This document shows positions 53,838 through 62,819 of a stretch of 64,000 bases of DNA, in pieces. Below the pieces are notes generated by a model. It searched no databases and had not been told where the DNA came from. It was given only the letters and a program-made list of their open reading frames with translations. This DNA is from Planctomycetaceae bacterium (GTDB lineage Bacteria > Planctomycetota > Phycisphaerae > Phycisphaerales > UBA1924). Positions within the stretch are counted from its first letter, which is position 1. Each line of letters starts with the position of its first letter. The position numbers and the translations under genes were made by a program. The stretch lies in assembly GCA_027487735.1 (NCBI GenBank), contig JAIYDA010000009.1:1-64000 (forward strand). The letters run 5' to 3'.

Positions 53838-55750
53838 GCCGCCTCCTTCGCACCATCATCCAGGTGCAGCGCGGGAGGAGCATCCTTGCTCGTCAGGGGC
53901 GTCTCCAACTCATCGTCGTTCTGCGTCACGCGCAGGATCTCTTCCAGGCTCGTCCTGCCATCCACGGCAAGTAGCACGCCCTCCTCGCGCAGCGTGAGCG
54001 CACCCGTATCCTTCATCTTCGCGCGCAGCTCGTGCGTGGGGCGACCGTGGTGGATCATCCGCCTCAGCTCGGGGGTCACCTCAAACACCTCATACACGCC
54101 GCACCGCCCCGCAAACCCGCTGTTGTGGCAGCGCGAGCACCCGCCACCCTTGCGGAAGGGCCTGCCCACGTAGTCCAGCAGGTTCGCGTCGCGCAGCGCA
54201 TCCTCGGTGGGAAAGTACTTCGTCGCGCAGCTGGCGCAGATCGTCCGCGCCAGTCGCTGCGCCACCGCGCCGTTGAAGGCCGCGCTGAGCAAGTAGGGCT
54301 CAATGCCCATGTCCGTCAACCGCGCCACCGCGCCGGGGCTGTCATTGGTGTGCAGTGTTGCGAGCACCAAGTGGCCCGTGAGTGCCGCCTGCACTGCCAC
54401 ACGCGCGGTCTGGTCGTCGCGAATCTCTCCCACCATGATGATGTCCGGGTCCTGACGCAGGATGCTGCGCAGCGCCCGGCTAAAGGTCAGCCCGAGCTGC
54501 TCGCTCACCTGAATCTGATTCACCAGGTCGAGCTGATACTCCACCGGATCCTCAACAGTCAGAATGTTCACCTCAGGCCCGCGCAGCAAGTCGAGCGCGC
54601 TATACAGCGTCGTCGTCTTGCCGCTGCCCGTGGGGCCCGTCACCAGCGCCATGCCGTGGCTCTGGTCGAGGAACCGCTTGAATGTCTCCAGCGGCTTGTC
54701 GCGGAAGCCCAGGTCCTCGAGGCGCACCTTGAGGTTGGCTTTGTCCAGCACGCGCACCACGATCTTCTCGCCCAGCAGCGTGGGCATGCTGCTCACGCGC
54801 AGGTCGATCTCCCGCCCCTCCGCCACGATCCGAACGCGCCCCTCCTGGGGCAGGCGCTTCTCCGCGATGTCCATCTTCCCGATCACCTTCACGCGGCTCA
54901 CCACCGCCGCGTGCATGCCCATGGGCGGCTTCATCAGGTCGCGCAGTACGCCGTCCACGCGATAGCGAATCCGCGTGCCGCGCTTCTCGGGCTCGATGTG
55001 AATGTCGCTCGCCTTGTCGCGCACAGCCGTCAGCAGCGCGATGTTCACGAGGTTCACGATCGGGTTGCCCGCCACCAGCTTGTCGAGGTCCGTCGCGGGC
55101 CCCTCGTCAATCTGCTCGCGCTCCACCACCTCCACGTCCTGCTCGGTCAGGCTCGTGAGGAACGCGTCGATGTCCACGTTGCCGCGCGCATATTTCTGCA
55201 CATACTCGCGCACGTTCTTCTCGAGCGCGAGCACCGGGCGAATCTTCAGCCCCGTCAGCTGCTTCAGCCGGTCGATCGTGGGCAGCGCCTGGGGCTCGGC
55301 CATCGCCACCGTCAAGGTGTCAAACACCTTGAACATCGGAATCACCCGCAGCCGCTCCGCCTCCTCCGCACCGCCAATGAGCTTCAGCAGCGCGGGGTCC
55401 ATCAGCCCGTGGCGAAGCTGCACGCCCGGCACGCCCAGCACCTTGCCCAAGGCCCGCACCAGCGCCGCAGGCGTGATCACGCCCTGCGCCACCAGCGTCT
55501 CGCCGATCATCCGCCCGCCCTTGGCCTGCTCCGCGAGCGCTCCCTCCAGCTGCTCCTTCGTCACCGCGCCATCTTGCAGCAGCACGTCGCCCACGCGCAA
55601 GCGCCGCACCGTCGGCACCTCCGCAGCAGGCGCTGGCGCCGCAGGCGGCGCACTGCTCAGGACGTGCGATGATGCCACAGGCGCGTCAGGCCCCGCAGCC
55701 GCGTCGCCCGACGCGCTCTTGAGCACCTCTCGCAGCGGATCGCCCCTCAT
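53834..55750 (-). CDS. GspE/PilB-type assembly ATPase
   Basis: A 638-aa cytoplasmic hexameric ATPase that drives pilus or pseudopilus extension. After a Pro/Ala-rich start there is an N1 (MshEN-like) domain from ~50 (LRVGDVLLQDGAVTKEQL), N2 and the ATPase. Walker A GPTGSGKTTT is near 370, the Asp box VEDPVEYQ and Walker B SILRQDPDIIMVGEIRD follow, and the His box has TLHTNDSPGA. A four-Cys zinc site (CASC, CSRC) is typical of GspE/PilB rather than PilT. No PilT-type retraction ATPase is present in the window. Its start overlaps the STAS stop by 4 nt. Confidence 0.95.
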   Translation of the reverse strand: MRGDPLREVLKSASGDAAAGPDAPVASSHVLSSAPPAAPAPAAEVPTVRRLRVGDVLLQDGAVTKEQLEGALAEQAKGGRMIGETLVAQGVITPAALVRALGKVLGVPGVQLRHGLMDPALLKLIGGAEEAERLRVIPMFKVFDTLTVAMAEPQALPTIDRLKQLTGLKIRPVLALEKNVREYVQKYARGNVDIDAFLTSLTEQDVEVVEREQIDEGPATDLDKLVAGNPIVNLVNIALLTAVRDKASDIHIEPEKRGTRIRYRVDGVLRDLMKPPMGMHAAVVSRVKVIGKMDIAEKRLPQEGRVRIVAEGREIDLRVSSMPTLLGEKIVVRVLDKANLKVRLEDLGFRDKPLETFKRFLDQSHGMALVTGPTGSGKTTTLYSALDLLRGPEVNILTVEDPVEYQLDLVNQIQVSEQLGLTFSRALRSILRQDPDIIMVGEIRDDQTARVAVQAALTGHLVLATLHTNDSPGAVARLTDMGIEPYLLSAAFNGAVAQRLARTICASCATKYFPTEDALRDANLLDYVGRPFRKGGGCSRCHNSGFAGRCGVYEVFEVTPELRRMIHHGRPTHELRAKMKDTGALTLREEGVLLAVDGRTSLEEILRVTQNDDELETPLTSKDAPPALHLDDGAKEAA

Positions 55751-56082
55751 AGGAAGCTCCTGACCGCCGCGTTGATGTCGGCATAGTGCTCAAACCGATC
55801 TGCCACGCCCGTCACCTCCAGCACCTCGCGCAGCGTCTCGCTCGCGCCGCACACCCGCAGCGCGCGCCCACCCTGCGCAAGCTCATCACCCGCCCCCACC
55901 AGCACCTCCAGCCCCGGGCTATCCACATACGCCACGTACGTCGCATCGAGCACAAACCGCCCAAGGCTGCGCACCATCACCTCGCCCAGACGTTGGCGAA
56001 ACATCACCGCGTCCGCCTGCAGCACAGGCCCCATGGGCTTGAGCACAGTCACCGCGCCGTGTCGTTGTTCCTGGATCTCCAC
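55747..56082 (-). CDS. STAS-domain (anti-sigma antagonist-like) protein
   Basis: A 111-aa single STAS domain with a GTG start and GGAG upstream. The segment DATYVAYVDSPGLEVLV contains the Ser of the conserved D(S/T)xGL site that a partner-switching kinase would phosphorylate. It overlaps the ATPase gene by 4 nt, so it belongs to the filament operon. In other bacteria STAS proteins control sigma factors or act as structural switches. Here its placement suggests control of filament assembly or expression. No anti-sigma kinase or sigma gene is adjacent. Confidence 0.85.
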   Translation of the reverse strand: MEIQEQRHGAVTVLKPMGPVLQADAVMFRQRLGEVMVRSLGRFVLDATYVAYVDSPGLEVLVGAGDELAQGGRALRVCGASETLREVLEVTGVADRFEHYADINAAVRSFL

Positions 56083-56154
56083 GTCTGGCTCCGTTGCTTT
56101 GCCGAGTACCTGACCGCTTGCCTACCGACACTGGCTCGATTCGAGCGCCCCGCC

Positions 56155-58047
56155 CTACGCCGCCGCCCGCTGCATGCCCTGCTGCGCCTCAGCCACGGGC
56201 AAGCTCAGCGTGAAGGTGCTGCCCTTGTCGAGCTGGCTCTTGATCGCGATGTCGCCCCCGTGCAGACGCACCACCTCGCGCGCCAGCGCGAGCCCGATGC
56301 CGCTGCCCGAGATGCTCGCCACCCGCTTGTCCTTGCTGCGATAAAACTTCTGGAACACCAGCTCGTGCTCGTTCTCTGCGATCCCGATGCCGTTGTCGAT
56401 CACGTCCACGCTCACCGCCGCGTGCTCGTGGGCCGTCCGCACCGAGACGGTGCCCCCCGTGGGCGTGTACTTGATGGCATTGCCGATCAGGTTGTGGAGA
56501 GCCATCACCACCTTGTCGCGGTCGCCCGCCACCATGGGCAGCTTCGCCGCGTGCTCAAAGCTCAGGATGATCTCCTTGTCCGCCGCCTGCGCCGCGAACT
56601 CCTGCTCCAGCGTCCGCAGAATCTCATCCAGCTTCACGTCGTCGCGCTGCAGCTTAAAGGTGCCCGCCTCGATCTCGCTCACGCTCAGCATGTCGCCCAC
56701 GATGCGCTCCAGCCGGCGCACCTCGCTGCCAATCACGTTCAGGCACTTTGCCTTTTCCAGCGCGTCGCCCTTGTCGCCCAGATCCAGAAGCTGCTCGTGA
56801 TACAGGCGGATCGTCGTCAGCGGAGTCCGCAGCTCGTGCGTCGCCTGCGCAACGAAGCTATTGCGGCTTTCGTCCGCCACGCGCTGCTGCGTGACGTCCT
56901 CCAGCAGCACCATCGCGCTCGCGCCATCCTCGCGCCGCAGGGGCCGGATGGTGTACCGCAGCACCACCTTGTCATCCATCCCGGGCGTGCTCTTGGCTAC
57001 TTCCACCGCAGTGCGCTGCTTGGTCTTCCCTGCGAGCACGCTCGCCATCGCCTCGACCACGGGCTCGTCCTCAACAATCGCAGTCAGCTTCGCGCCCGCC
57101 ACGTCCTGCTTCTGCTTCTTCAGCAGCACCGCTGCGGCGCCGTTGCACGCAACCACCACGCCATGATCATCGACGATCAGCATGCCCAGCCACAGCGCAT
57201 CAAACGCCTGGGCATACTCGCCCCCGCCAGCGCTCAAGCCTTTGAATCGCTCCCCCGCGTCCTCGAGCGCCGCACGAGCCCGCAGACGGTCCCGCTCCTC
57301 CAGCACGCGGTTCCAGTGCACCGCCTCCTCACCCAGGTTCTCGCTCAGGCGCAGGCCCGTCGTGGGCAGCTCGCCCTCCTCAAACCGCCCCGCCACGCTC
57401 AGCACCCGCCCCACCGCCACCAGCCCGCGCAGCCGATCGCGAATCAGCACTACCGTGATCACCAGTCCGATGAGCCCCACCAGCACAACTGCCCCGAGCC
57501 CAAGCTGCGTCCGGGCATCGCCCAACAGGGGTGCGGAAACATCCGCCGTCAGTACGAGTTCCAAAGGCCCGCGTCCGGGAATCACCATCGGATAGGTCAC
57601 GCTCAGCTCGCTGCCCTCTATCGTCCGCAACGCGCCGCCCGTGGCATCAACGCCCTCCGCCTCCCACCGCTCGGGCAGCGCCCGAAGCGGGGCCTCCAGC
57701 CCGGCCTGCGAATCCAGCACAGTCCGCCCGCCAGGCAGACGCACCTGCACCGAATCCACCATGTTGCTCGACACCGCCTCCGCCACAAGCCGCTGGGCCG
57801 ACGCCAGATCGCCACGCGATGCAAACTGCGTCACGCCGCTCGCGAGCACGCCTGCCAGCCCCTCCACCTTCGCAAGGCGCGCATCCCGCGCCTGCACACC
57901 ACCCATGTAGAGCGTCCACGCGGTGGCGCAACCAATCAGTACGCACATCGCCACGCCGATGAGCGCAGCAATGCTCGAGGTAATCCCCGTGCCGCCTGGC
58001 GCCCAACTCGTCATCAAGCCCCGGATTGTCGGTCGAGTCTGTTCCAT
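56155..58047 (-). CDS. membrane sensor histidine kinase (orphan)
   Basis: A 630-aa kinase. The N-terminus has a membrane helix (about 24-46), a periplasmic sensor region (~50-165), a second helix (about 180-200) and a HAMP-like linker. A PAS domain follows (~265-390, FDALWLGMLIVDDHGVVVACN), then HisKA with the phospho-accepting His near 404 (THELRTPL). The HATPase_c domain shows NLIGNAIKYT, DNGIGI and GSGIGLAL. The start at 58047 has AGGTGG upstream; the 1025-codon track frame continues antisense to nadA and is rejected. No response regulator is adjacent. The STAS gene starts 72 nt downstream. Confidence 0.92.
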   Translation of the reverse strand: MEQTRPTIRGLMTSWAPGGTGITSSIAALIGVAMCVLIGCATAWTLYMGGVQARDARLAKVEGLAGVLASGVTQFASRGDLASAQRLVAEAVSSNMVDSVQVRLPGGRTVLDSQAGLEAPLRALPERWEAEGVDATGGALRTIEGSELSVTYPMVIPGRGPLELVLTADVSAPLLGDARTQLGLGAVVLVGLIGLVITVVLIRDRLRGLVAVGRVLSVAGRFEEGELPTTGLRLSENLGEEAVHWNRVLEERDRLRARAALEDAGERFKGLSAGGGEYAQAFDALWLGMLIVDDHGVVVACNGAAAVLLKKQKQDVAGAKLTAIVEDEPVVEAMASVLAGKTKQRTAVEVAKSTPGMDDKVVLRYTIRPLRREDGASAMVLLEDVTQQRVADESRNSFVAQATHELRTPLTTIRLYHEQLLDLGDKGDALEKAKCLNVIGSEVRRLERIVGDMLSVSEIEAGTFKLQRDDVKLDEILRTLEQEFAAQAADKEIILSFEHAAKLPMVAGDRDKVVMALHNLIGNAIKYTPTGGTVSVRTAHEHAAVSVDVIDNGIGIAENEHELVFQKFYRSKDKRVASISGSGIGLALAREVVRLHGGDIAIKSQLDKGSTFTLSLPVAEAQQGMQRAAA

Positions 58048-58293
58048 GTTGCGTGCCACCTTGTGCGTCGTTCGCGCGGCTGCCAGAGCGCCAAGCAACC
58101 GCTTGCCACTCTCGGGGCTTATCGACCGCTTCTTTGCCCGGGTGAAGCCGCATCCCCTGCATAAGCAGTGCGTCGAGCGAGATAAGCGGCCCGCCCGGGG
58201 ACAACGCCTGCCTGTCAAACCCCCAACGCGCAACCCCTGCGCTGAGCCCCACCGCCGCCTCCACCCCCGACTGGGCTCTCCGTACCATTCCAC

Positions 58294-59568
58294 ATGCTCT
58301 GGCAACCCTCGCTCCCCGAGGTTTATCTCCAAATGACTCCCGACGCCCTCCGCGAGGCAATCGCCGAGCGCCGTCGCACCCTGGGCGACCAGCTCGTCAT
58401 CCTGGGCCACCACTATCAGACCGACGAGGTCATCCAGCACGCCGACCACACGGGCGACAGCCTCAAGCTCAGCCAGATCGCCGCGCGCCTTGCGGGCGAG
58501 CGCTCGCCCGCCAACCCCGTGCGATACATCATCTTCTGCGGCGTGCACTTCATGGCCGAGACCGCAGACATGCTCACGCCCCCGGACGTCGCGGTGCTGC
58601 TGCCCGACCTCTCCGCAGGCTGCAGCATGGCAGACATGGCCCAGTACGACGACACCGTCGACGCGTGGGAAACGCTGCACGCCAGTCTTGCCGAGCAAGG
58701 GTGGCAAGGCACCATCGTCCCCATTACCTACGTCAACAGCAGCGCGGCCATCAAGGCCTTCGTCGGTCAGCACGGGGGAGCCTGCTGCACCAGCAGCAAC
58801 GCGCTCGAGGTCTTCAAGTGGGCCATGGAGCGCAAGCACACCAAGGTGCTCTTCCTGCCCGACCAGCACCTGGGTCGCAACACCGCCCACCGCTTCGGCA
58901 TCGACGTCGCACGCGCAAGCTGCGTCTACGACCCGCGCCTGCGCCGCAAGGGCGAAGAGCTGGGCGGCGCAACCCAGGCCCAGCTGCTCGCGAGCGATGT
59001 CATCTTGTGGGCTGGGCACTGCAGCGTGCACAAGCTCTTCCGCCCCGAACACTGCGACGCCCTGCGAGCTGCGGATGCCGCGCAAGGCACGAAGACCACC
59101 ATCCTCGTGCACCCCGAGTGCTGCAAAGAAGTGGTCGACAAAGCCGACATGTTCGGCAGCACCGAGCACATCATCAACACCATCCGCGCCGCGAAGCCCG
59201 GCTCCAAGTGGGCCATCGGCACCGAGGTGCACCTCGTGACGCGCTTAGCGCGCGAAGCCGCCCAGCGGGGCGTGCAGGTGCGCATCCTCAGCGACTGCCA
59301 GTGCCTCTGCACCACGATGTACCGCATCGACCAGCCCCACCTGCTCTGGACGCTCGACAACCTCTCGGGCAATCTCGAGGCCCGCACCGGCAGCACCAAG
59401 CCCGCCAAGCCCCGCGTCGTGAACCAGATCTCGGTCCCCGCAAAGGTCCGCGAGCTCGCCCTCCTCGCCATCGACCGCATGCTCGAACTGAGCCCAAACA
59501 AGCCCGCCCACGCGTCCTCAAACCTCTCGAACTCCGCCCGCACCCAAGCCCTCGTGGGCGTCGACTAA
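58294..59568 (+). CDS. nadA: quinolinate synthase
   Basis: A NAD biosynthesis enzyme that condenses iminoaspartate with dihydroxyacetone phosphate and uses a 4Fe-4S cluster. The protein is 424 aa, in the longer class. The opener LVILGHHYQTDEVIQHAD is diagnostic. Cysteines that can ligate the cluster lie in SAGCSMADM, GHCSVHKLF and CQCLCTT, and HPECCKEV is conserved. I kept the start at 58294 because SLPEVYLQMTPD matches the family N-terminus; an ATG at 58333 is the alternative. nadB and nadC are not in the window. It is divergent from the histidine kinase gene. Confidence 0.94.
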   Translation: MLWQPSLPEVYLQMTPDALREAIAERRRTLGDQLVILGHHYQTDEVIQHADHTGDSLKLSQIAARLAGERSPANPVRYIIFCGVHFMAETADMLTPPDVAVLLPDLSAGCSMADMAQYDDTVDAWETLHASLAEQGWQGTIVPITYVNSSAAIKAFVGQHGGACCTSSNALEVFKWAMERKHTKVLFLPDQHLGRNTAHRFGIDVARASCVYDPRLRRKGEELGGATQAQLLASDVILWAGHCSVHKLFRPEHCDALRAADAAQGTKTTILVHPECCKEVVDKADMFGSTEHIINTIRAAKPGSKWAIGTEVHLVTRLAREAAQRGVQVRILSDCQCLCTTMYRIDQPHLLWTLDNLSGNLEARTGSTKPAKPRVVNQISVPAKVRELALLAIDRMLELSPNKPAHASSNLSNSARTQALVGVD

Positions 59569-59578
59569 CTCCCACCCC

Positions 59579-60100
59579 ATGCGCACCATCGCCCTCTTCA
59601 CCACAGGCGGAACCATCGAAAAGGTCTACGACGAGCGCCAAGGCGTCCTCGAGAATCAGCGTTCGATCATCGATCGCATGCTCGCGCGGCTCCGCCTCTC
59701 CGGCACGCACGTGCGCCCCATGAACCTCTTCAGCAAGGACAGCCTGCACATGACCGACGCCGACCGCGCCGTCGTGCTGTCTGCCGTGAAGGCGGCGTTG
59801 CTCAGCGACGTCTCGGGCATCGTGATTGGCCACGGCACCGACACGCTGCACCTCACGGGCGAGCTGCTGCACCGCGAGCTGCCCAGCCCCCGCTGCCCCA
59901 TCATCCTCACCGGCGCGATGCGCCCCTTCGAGATGCGCCGCAGCGACGCCCTGCAAAACCTCACCGAGGCGATCTTCGCCACCGGAGTCCTCAAGCCAGG
60001 CGTCTACTGCGTCTTCCACGGCGCCGCCCTGCCATTCCCCGGCGTGCAAAAAAACCGCGAGCTCGGCACCTTCCACATCGCCCCCCTCCCCAGCCCCTGA
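59579..60100 (+). CDS. short asparaginase-domain protein
   Basis: A 173-aa protein that corresponds to the N-terminal domain of L-asparaginases. The first threonine loop FTTGGTIEKVYD and the second nucleophile region GHGTDTLHLTGELL are present. Full-length type I/II enzymes have ~330 aa with a C-terminal domain, which is absent here. Short single-domain homologues are known in other bacteria, so this is probably not a truncation, and the downstream spacer holds no remnant. Activity on asparagine is unproven. It begins 10 nt after nadA and is likely co-transcribed with it. Confidence 0.85.
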   Translation: MRTIALFTTGGTIEKVYDERQGVLENQRSIIDRMLARLRLSGTHVRPMNLFSKDSLHMTDADRAVVLSAVKAALLSDVSGIVIGHGTDTLHLTGELLHRELPSPRCPIILTGAMRPFEMRRSDALQNLTEAIFATGVLKPGVYCVFHGAALPFPGVQKNRELGTFHIAPLPSP

Positions 60101-60112
60101 CTGCGGCCTCCT

Positions 60113-60158
60113 CTTTATCGCTTCATCGATTTTCGCGTTATCGCTTTATCGCTTTCTC
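60113..60158 (+). repeat. 8-bp period repeat CTTTATCG upstream of a methyltransferase gene
   Basis: Units CTTTATCG, CTTCATCG, ATTTTCG (7 bp), CGTTATCG, CTTTATCG and CTTTCTC lie in series and end 12 nt before the ATG at 60171. The same octamer is found before lipA at 13763-13822. There is no Shine-Dalgarno sequence between repeat and start. Confidence 0.88.
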
Positions 60159-60170
60159 ACCCGAACTCCC

Positions 60171-60944
60171 ATGCCCCTCCCCACCGGTTGGTCCCGTCGT
60201 GCCCTCGCTCTGCATCTCTACGAGATCGCCGTGACCAACGCGCCGCAGCTCGCCCGCTTCGCGCAGGCGGTTGCGCCCAACGCCCGCACGCTGCGCGAAG
60301 ACTTCGCGGGCTCCGCAGCCCTCGCCCGCGCCTGGGCCGACCTCTCTCCCAAGCACCGCGCACTCGCCGTCGAGCTCGACCCCAAGACCGCCTGCTATGC
60401 GGGCGAGCACCCGCGCCTCGAGGTCGTCGTGGCCGACGCAATGCGCTGCACACGCAAAGCCAACATCATCGCCGCGACAAACTTCCCGCTGGGCTACCTC
60501 CACACGCGCGGCGCCCTCCTCGCCTACTTCCGCGTCGCGCGCACGAGCCTGCGCCCGCAAGGCGTGCTCATTGCCGACATGTACGGAGGCGACGGTGCCT
60601 GGTCGCCCTTGCTCCAGCGTCGCAAACTCCGCAGCCCCGTCGTCGGCGCGTTTACCTACACCTGGGAGCAGCGCGAAGCCCACGCGAGCACGGGCCTCGT
60701 CGAGAACCACATCCACTTTGCCTGCAAGGGCATCGAGCTTCCCAGCGCGTTCGTCTATCGCTGGCGACTCTGGGGCCTGCCCGAACTCCGCGACGCGGCT
60801 TTGGAAGCTGGCTTCGCACGCGTCGACGTCTACGACCGCCTTGCCGACGCCCTGGACGACGAGGGCAACGCCTACGTCCGCCCCATAAACGACGAGCCCC
60901 TCGATGCCACGTGGGTGGCATACATCGCCTGCCGCAAGCGATAA
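60171..60944 (+). CDS. class I SAM-dependent methyltransferase, substrate unknown
   Basis: A 257-aa cytosolic protein with a Rossmann methyltransferase fold. A motif I-like LREDFAGSAALARAW (residues 40-54) replaces the common glycine-rich loop. VELDPKTACYA would contact SAM, and FPLGYLHTRGALLAYFRVAR and GVLIADMYGG follow. The start at 60171 excludes the octamer repeat. The substrate is unknown. The next gene, for UDP-xylose synthase, starts 73 nt downstream on the same strand. Confidence 0.8.
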   Translation: MPLPTGWSRRALALHLYEIAVTNAPQLARFAQAVAPNARTLREDFAGSAALARAWADLSPKHRALAVELDPKTACYAGEHPRLEVVVADAMRCTRKANIIAATNFPLGYLHTRGALLAYFRVARTSLRPQGVLIADMYGGDGAWSPLLQRRKLRSPVVGAFTYTWEQREAHASTGLVENHIHFACKGIELPSAFVYRWRLWGLPELRDAALEAGFARVDVYDRLADALDDEGNAYVRPINDEPLDATWVAYIACRKR

Positions 60945-61017
60945 CCAGCCCCGCGACGCAGCTTTGCCCCGTTCGCGTCGCACGCCGGGGCTTGGCAGGC
61001 CCTAACCTCTCGCCCGT

Positions 61018-61989
<972 letters not shown>

Positions 61990-61997
61990 GTGAAGAA

Positions 61998-62134
61998 GGC
62001 ACGAGGCATAAGGCACTGGGCAACAGGGCCTGGCGGTGGCCCGAGGTGCCGTGGGCATCGCGGGCAAGGTGCTCACTTCAACCGTCGCGACGACGGTTTT
62101 TCCCTAGTGCCTCGTGCCTGTTGCCCAGTGCCTT
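61998..62134. repeat. inverted pair of ~15-bp-period repeats bracketing a terminator
   Basis: An 18-bp word, AAGGCACTGGGCAACAGG, at 62010-62027 occurs exactly inverted at 62117-62134. An 11-bp word, GGCACGAGGCA, at 61998-62008 occurs inverted at 62108-62118. Each side consists of two related ~15-bp units (AAGGCAC, four bases, GGCA or CA). The right copy ends at CTTCTTTTT directly before the thpR ATG. Confidence 0.9.
62080..62101 (+). terminator. intrinsic terminator after the UDP-xylose synthase gene
   Basis: An 8-bp stem, AACCGTCG / CGACGGTT, with a CGA loop is followed by TTT. It lies within the inverted repeat pair. Confidence 0.8.
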
Positions 62135-62140
62135 CTTTTT

Positions 62141-62707
62141 ATGAAGCCCCCTCCCTCTCTTCGCCTCTTCCTCGCGCTCTATCCATCCCAGCCCTGGATC
62201 GACGCGGCGGGGGCATGCCTGCCCCTGGCGGAGCTGCCCGATGGTCGCAGCACGCCCAGTGAGCAGTTGCACCTGACGCTGGCGTTCATTGGCGACCGGC
62301 GCGAGAGCGACGTGCCGCGGATTGTCGAGAGCATGCAAGCCGCGGTCGCGGGGCTGCGCACCTTTGACGTGCAGACCACAGGGCTCGCGCTCCTGCCCGA
62401 GGCTGGCCCACCGCGCCTCATCGCGGCGAGCCTCACGCTGCCTCCTGCACTGTTTGAGGTCCAGCGCCGCCTGGCACGCCGCCTCGTGAGCGAACGGGCG
62501 AGCAAGCGGAGCGAATACACGCCGCACATCACGCTCTATCGCTTCGCGCACGAGCAGGCGGGGGCGGACGCCCGGGCGAAGCTTGAAGGCCAGTTGCCCC
62601 CGGTCTATCTGCCGACATTTCGCGCGAGTGAGGTTTGCCTGGTGGCAAGCGTGCTGCACCCGCTAGGGGCACGGCACAAGATCGTGGAGCGGGTTGCGGT
62701 GGGGTAA
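62141..62707 (+). CDS. thpR: RNA 2',3'-cyclic phosphodiesterase
   Basis: A 188-aa 2H phosphoesterase that opens RNA 2',3'-cyclic phosphates. Two HxTx motifs, the active-site signature, are present: HLTLAFIG (His44) and HITLYRF. RLFLALYP at the N-terminus is also typical (RxFxA). The start at 62141 excludes the spacer repeat that the track ORF includes. A U-rich stretch, CTTCTTTTT, abuts the ATG and there is no Shine-Dalgarno, so initiation may be leaderless-like or weak. Confidence 0.9.
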   Translation: MKPPPSLRLFLALYPSQPWIDAAGACLPLAELPDGRSTPSEQLHLTLAFIGDRRESDVPRIVESMQAAVAGLRTFDVQTTGLALLPEAGPPRLIAASLTLPPALFEVQRRLARRLVSERASKRSEYTPHITLYRFAHEQAGADARAKLEGQLPPVYLPTFRASEVCLVASVLHPLGARHKIVERVAVG

Positions 62708-62780
62708 GTCCTCGACGAGGGCATGCGGCATGCGCAGTTGGGCCTTGTGCGGCCACTGGACAAGGCGCGCTCCATGTCGC

Positions 62781-62801
62781 TTGTCACAGGTCACCGGTCA
62801 C
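62781..62801 (+). repeat. 7-bp tandem repeat (NNGTCAC)x3
   Basis: TTGTCAC, AGGTCAC and CGGTCAC lie in phase in the spacer between thpR and the convergent permease gene. Only the first two bases vary, the same design as the NNATTCG repeat after gcvP. Confidence 0.8.
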
Positions 62802-62819
62802 TCCTCCCGCATCCAGCCC

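Noticed and set aside
59579-60170. Frameshifted or truncated asparaginase
   Set aside because: No remnant of the second domain is present in any frame before the next gene at 60171, and short homologues exist.
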